The notes beneath the pieces are model-generated. The model made no database searches. It was not told where the DNA came from and was given only the letters and a program-made list of their open reading frames with translations. A stretch of 64,000 nucleotides of DNA from Escallonia rubra (lineage: Eukaryota; Streptophyta; Magnoliopsida; Escalloniales; Escalloniaceae), in the NCBI GenBank assembly GCA_033065855.1, contig JAVXUO010003001.1, positions 1,426,001 through 1,490,000 on the forward strand, read 5' to 3'. The stretch's first letter is position 1; each line of letters starts with the position of its first letter. Positions 59,457-64,000 of this stretch are shown here, piece after piece. The position numbers and the translations under genes were made by a program.

Positions 59457-62400
59457 ATGACGGTTTTGATCTGGAACACCAGAGGTGCGGGAAACAGGAA
59501 TTTTAAAAATCATTTTTGGCAACTCCATCATGAGTTTAAACCAAATATTGTGGCTCTCATGGAAACTAAAGTCACCTTCCAGTCTATGGGTAACTTCTTT
59601 GAAAACCTCGGGCTAACGATGTCCAGTATAATAGACCCCAATGGTTGCGCTGGGGGTATTTGGGTTATCTGGAATCCGATCGAAGTCACTGTCATCCCCA
59701 TTCAAACGCATCAACATGTGGTTCATGTGGAGGTGAAGAAATTGTTTTTTGAAAATTGGTTCTTTTCGGCTGTGTACGGTAACCCACATCAAGCTAGCAG
59801 AGCTGAGTTATGGGAAAACCTCTCTAACTTTGTCGACGCCTTTCCGGTTCCTTGGGTGGTTGCGGGTGATTTCAACGACTACACTGGACCCTCGAAACGA
59901 CAAAGCTTCACACCTTTCACTGATAATCATCGATGCCAACTCTTCAACAACAATCTGAATAAGTGTGACCTTATGGACCTGGGAAGCCGTGGCCTTAGAT
60001 TGACGTGGGACAATGGAAGACAGGGCCTTGCCAATACCAAAGAACGCCTGGACCGTGTGGTTGCTAACAGTGATTGGAGGATCAGATTTCCTGAGGCACG
60101 ATCACTAACATTCCTCGTATGTACTCTGATCATTGCCATTTACTTTTGCATATTCATGGCATTGATAAACTTAAAACCCATAATAGACCTTTTAGGCTGG
60201 AAGCCATGTGGCTGGAGCACGAAAATTTCAAGAATGTTGTTGTTAAAGTCTGGACTAATAACACTCCCTTAAACCAGGCCAAAAATAACTTCCGTCCCCT
60301 TGCTAATAAATGGAATCATGAAACTTTTGGAAATATTTTTAGAAGGAAAAGATGTATTCTTGCCAGAATGAATGGTATTCAATCTGCCCTATCTGACCAT
60401 TCAGCTTCAACCTTGATAAGCTTGACAGAGAGCTGAAAAAAGAGTACAATAATATTCTTAAACAAGAAAAAAAAATTTGGTTCCAAAAGTCGAGAGCTCA
60501 AGCCATAACGCTTGGTGAAAGAAACACCAAATTCTTTCTTGTGACGACTCTTAAAAGAAGGAAAAGAAATAAAATTGAGGGCCTTAAGAACATCAATAAT
60601 ATCTGGACTGATGATCCTAATGAGCTGAAATCTATTATTATAGACAACTTCCAAAATCTCTTCTCTGATGATGAGCATGTTAGATACTACCCCAGTTGGG
60701 ATAATAATGTTTCGCTGGAACCAGAACTCCAGGTTTCCCTTATCAAAAATGTTGATCACATCGAAATTAAGAGAGCTACGTTTGATATTAAGGCTAATAA
60801 AGCCCCTGGGCCCGATGGGATATCCTCTCTTCTTTATCAAAAATTCTGGGATGTCATAGGTCCTTCCACATGTCAATATGTTAAAGATTGTTTCCAAAAT
60901 AAATATCTTCCTCCTGAGGATAAAAATGTGTTGGTTGCTCTCATACCCAAAATTGACCTCCCTGAAAGAATTACTCAATTCAGGCCCATCAGCCTTTTCA
61001 ATGTGAATTATAAAATTATTACCAAAATCATCGTTAACAGAATCTGCCCCTACCTTGAAAACCTTATAGGCCCTTTTCAGAGCAGCTTTCTTCATGGTAG
61101 ACACTCTGTCGACAACATTTGCATCACCCAGGAAATATTGCATTCTCTCAAAGCTAAGAAAGGCAAGCAAGGGGGTATGATTTGGAAAATAGACCTTGAG
61201 AAAGCCTACGATAAGATAAAATGGCAATTCATAAAACACACCCTCCATGAATTCAAGTTCCCTAAGAACCTCATTGATTTAATCATGGATTGTGTGATGG
61301 GTAACCACATGATTTTTCTCTGGAATAGTGAAACCACTAATCACATCAAACATGGTAGAGGGATTAGACAAGGAAAATGGATCCAAAATTTCCTTATGGA
61401 ATGACTGGTGGTGCGGTGATAAACCTTTGAATCAAGATGGGTTGAGAGGTAACACTAACATGAAAGTTTGTAGCATAATAGAAGGGAAAGAATGGAAAAT
61501 TAATGAAATTGAGAATGCTTTATCTACCACTGAGAAAACTGAGATAATGAACACCTCCTTAGCTAAACTTAGTGACATCCAAGACACCCCTTGTTGGGGA
61601 CCCTCAGGTAATGGTAAGTTTTATACTCAAGCTATTTTTGCCTTGATGTCCAGCTCCAACCCCCAGCTGCCCCACCCTATTAACAACAATTGGAGCAGAA
61701 TTTGGAAGATGCACATCCCCCAAAAATTAAAAGGTTTTGTTTGGACCATCCTCCATGATAGACTCCCTACCAACTCCCTTAGGAAGATTCGTGGCATAAC
61801 TGACATTAACCTTTGCCCCAGATGCCTTAACTATGAGGAAACCACCCTACATGTCATATGGAGTTGCAAGTATGCAATTGAAATCTGGGCTCCTCATCTT
61901 GATAACCATCAAACTCAACAACTTCAGAATCTTGATGTGGCTCAATGGTTTTGGAAATGGGTGAAAATGAAAGAACATCATATCCAATATTACCCCTGGG
62001 AAATTCTTTTCATAGCTACTATGTGGACTAACTGGAAATGCAAGAACAAAAAGGTGTTTGACAATAAACACACATCTATTGTGGAAGCACTGTACTTCAG
62101 CAAGAATTTGGCAAGGGATGTATCTATGGCTTTTCATCTAAATAATATAACACAAAACACAAGATTCCCAAACTAATCAAATGGTTTTTCCCAGATGCAG
62201 ATTTAATCAAAGTGAACACAGATGGAGCAGCTAAAGGCAATCCAGGGATGAGCGGTTATGGTGGAATAATCAGAGATGATCAAGGGAGATGGATGAAGGG
62301 CTTCTATGGAAACATTGGCCAAAATACAAGCTTAAATGCGGAAATATGGGGTATACACAGAGGCCTCATTACCATAAGAGAGAGAAAATGGCAGAGAACA

Positions 62401-62588
62401 ACGGTGGAAACGGACTCAACAGCTGCCTTACAGCTAATCATGAAACAAGACATTCAAGACCACCCCTCAGACCCATGGTGGAAGATTGCCGAAAAATCAT
62501 CACACAGTCGAGAAGCGCGCTAATGCACACCATGCGAGAAAGAAATCAATGCGCGAACAAACAGAACAATACGTTTGCATTCAGATAA
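59457..62588 (+). pseudogene. LINE ORF2 (endonuclease, truncated RT, RNase H)
   Basis: It begins MTVLIWNTRGAGN. Endonuclease landmarks: METK, VYGNPHQASR, VVAGDFND, ERLDRVVAN. The final SDH appears only in another frame after a frameshift near 60115. A further shift occurs near 60420. The reverse transcriptase then reads NKAPGPDGIS, ALIPKI, QFRPISL and IDLEKAYDK, up to GRGIRQG at about 61374. There it jumps directly to a later region (NGSKISLWNDWWCGDKPL), so the palm half with YADD and the thumb are deleted. zf-RVT follows (CPRCLNYEETTLHVIWSCKY). After another shift near 62170, the RNase H domain opens VNTDGAAKGNPGMSGYGGI. It cannot be active. Confidence 0.9.
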
Positions 62589-63321
62589 CACCTGTAGAGA
62601 TGAACAACCTTCTTATGGCTGACTTGAGTGGAGTGGCCTTTGAGAGGCCCTCAAAGTAACATGTTTTCTTTCTTCCGATGTACCAAAAAAAAATACTTGA
62701 ACCTTCTAATTAGTGCAATCGAAACAAAATCGGCAAAAATACTTCTAATCAGTGCAATCGAAACAAAATCGGTGAAAATTACACAACAGTATAAAGACGA
62801 GTATACTGAAAGCAAATCATACATCATTCTGGAGTTTCAAATTTCAGATTGTTAACTAAATTCAGATTGTGGCATCTCAATGGTGATGTCACCTTGTATA
62901 TGATTATATTCACTTTAACCAAATTCTTTTCACCTCACATTCATGTAACATACATTCATGCGCAGTTATAGTGAGGGAGAGAGACTTACCAACGGTCCAA
63001 CGCAGGTGAGGGAAGACGGAGGAAGGCCAATGGATGCAGGTCGTTCTCTAGATGAAGGTGGTTCGCCGGCGATAGAACTAACACCGAAAAGGTTGCACAC
63101 TGAAATTTCCAAAAGTCCCAAATCAAAACCCTAATAATCATAGATTTCCACCAAAATATACATGCCGATGAAAATACTGAACTACAAGGGAAATTGGGGT
63201 CGTACGATGGAGAGTGGCGGTGCACCGTGCGGTAGCGGTACTGCCGACTGCGGTGGAGAGGCAGAGAGCGGAGAGTGGAATGGAGAGCCGAAAGTGAGAA
63301 ACATTAGGGCTTCCCATCAGC

Positions 63322-63324
<3 letters not shown>

Positions 63325-63377
<53 letters not shown>
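63325..63377. repeat. (TA)n microsatellite, about 53 bp
   Basis: A pure TA run inside the right part of the hAT element. Confidence 0.95.
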
Positions 63378-63380
<3 letters not shown>

Positions 63381-63627
63381 ACACAATGGACGCCTAGGAT
63401 CAACTAATATTTTAGGGGATGGCTAAGATTAACTAAACTATTAGGGTAACTATAACGGGTCGGGTCGCGGGGCGGATTAAGGTGAATACCATACCCGACC
63501 CTAACCGCTGCAGGCTTTTAAAACAAATACCATACCCGCCCCACGCCCAGGTCAAAGTCAACTTGACCCGCTCCGATTGGGGCAGAGATCCGTGGGTTCG
63601 GATATTTTTGCCATCCCTATCTGAGTC

Positions 63628-64000
63628 ATGGTTAGGAGTTATAAAGTATTTGGGATAAGCTTATGAGAAGGGAATTATCAAGAAAACAAACTTTGGGGTG
63701 CAAAATTGAAATAACCCAAACTAAAGAACATGAAGAACACGCACTATAGCAGCTACGGGAAGGAGGAAAAAAAAAGAGAAGAAAAAAGGAAGAAGAAAGA
63801 AAGGAAGGGAAAAAAGGGGAAATCCAAACCCTAACGGGGTATGATTTTGAACCAAAATTCGTGAAAATTGAATGAAGATATATATATATATACATATAGG
63901 GGGCCGATCAGGATCGACCGGTGGATATTATCCACCGGACCGCAACTAGGAGTTGCGGTTCGTATCATTAATTTTTTTTTACACCCACCCCCAGTGCGGT
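63628..64000. other. Window end: purine-rich tract and start of a foldback element
   Basis: A purine-rich stretch (63760-63820) is followed by a TA run. After it, GGGGCCGATCAGGATCGACC begins sequence with small inverted motifs (GGTGGAT/ATCCACC, CCGCAACT/AGTTGCGG). This looks like the left end of a MITE inserted at TA, cut by the window edge. No gene is seen. Confidence 0.4.

Larger units (their letters stand above)
57101..62691 (+). mobile_element. L1-type LINE retrotransposon, 5.6 kb, inactive
   Basis: It is flanked by a perfect 15-bp duplication AATACTTGAACCTTC (57086-57100 and 62692-62706) and ends in a short poly-A, the signature of target-primed reverse transcription. It encodes ORF1 (gag-like, DUF4283 plus zinc knuckle) and ORF2 (APE-type endonuclease, reverse transcriptase, zf-RVT and RNase H), the plant L1 layout. 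Both ORFs are broken and part of the reverse transcriptase is deleted. It lies inside the hAT element at 56155-63619. Confidence 0.93.
56155..63619. mobile_element. hAT-type element, 7.5 kb, containing a LINE
   Basis: The ends are TAGGGATGGCAATGGGG and the inverse ATTTTTGCCATCCCTA, with GGGTCGG/ACCCGACC motifs near both. A perfect 8-bp duplication TCTGAGTC (56147-56154 and 63620-63627) flanks it. Without the LINE and one LINE TSD it is about 1.86 kb. No hAT transposase frame is seen. A TA microsatellite lies near the right end. Confidence 0.85.

Noticed and set aside
60379-61248. 289-residue open frame on the minus strand
   Set aside because: It is antisense to the LINE reverse transcriptase. 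The + strand frame has clear RT motifs.

Overview
The window is nuclear DNA of a flowering plant, most likely a eudicot. The evidence is intron-containing CYP81-type cytochrome P450 genes, a malectin-domain receptor kinase of the CrRLK1L family, a gene resembling Arabidopsis MEE59, and plant-type CACTA, hAT, Mutator-like, Helitron, TRIM and LINE elements in AT-rich intergenic DNA. I cannot assign a species.

Layout. 0.2-1.1 kb: a three-exon MEE59-like gene on the + strand. 1.9-42.3 kb: a P450 cluster in which every copy is on the - strand. It holds an old exon-2 relic (1.9 kb), copy A (2.7-4.8 kb, two nonsense codons), copy C1 (6.0-8.7 kb, dismantled by transposons), relic D1 (10.3 kb), intact copy B1 (15.4-17.8 kb), intact copy C2 (28.8-30.9 kb), relic D2 (33.1 kb) and intact copy B2 (38.2-40.6 kb). 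The C-D-B block exists twice (about 5.8-19.5 kb and 28.8-42.3 kb) as a direct segmental duplication of about 13.6 kb. B1 and B2 differ at only 4 of 498 residues. The 19.5-28.7 kb spacer between the two blocks is a pile of Helitron-type elements holding a GC-rich LTR-like insertion. 43.3-45.9 kb: a single-exon receptor kinase gene on the - strand. 47.4-63.6 kb: a transposon nest with no intact host gene.

The nest at 49.4-52.8 kb can be resolved layer by layer. A foldback TIR element carries a 3.2 kb CACTA element with a 3-bp target duplication. That element carries fragments of two host genes, a mitochondrial calcium uniporter (MCU) first exon and three exons of a yellow-stripe-like (YSL/OPT) metal transporter. 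A 450-bp TRIM retrotransposon has inserted into one of the captured YSL exons. At 56.2-63.6 kb an hAT-type element with an 8-bp target duplication contains a 5.6 kb LINE with a 15-bp target duplication. The LINE has lost the second half of its reverse-transcriptase domain and carries several frameshifts.

The apparently functional genes are five: the MEE59-like gene, P450 copies B1, B2 and C2, and the CrRLK1L kinase. The P450s are probably ER-anchored monooxygenases of specialised metabolism, and the cluster shows tandem birth and decay. Boundaries marked approximate were read by eye. Identities rest on recognised motifs, not on database searches.
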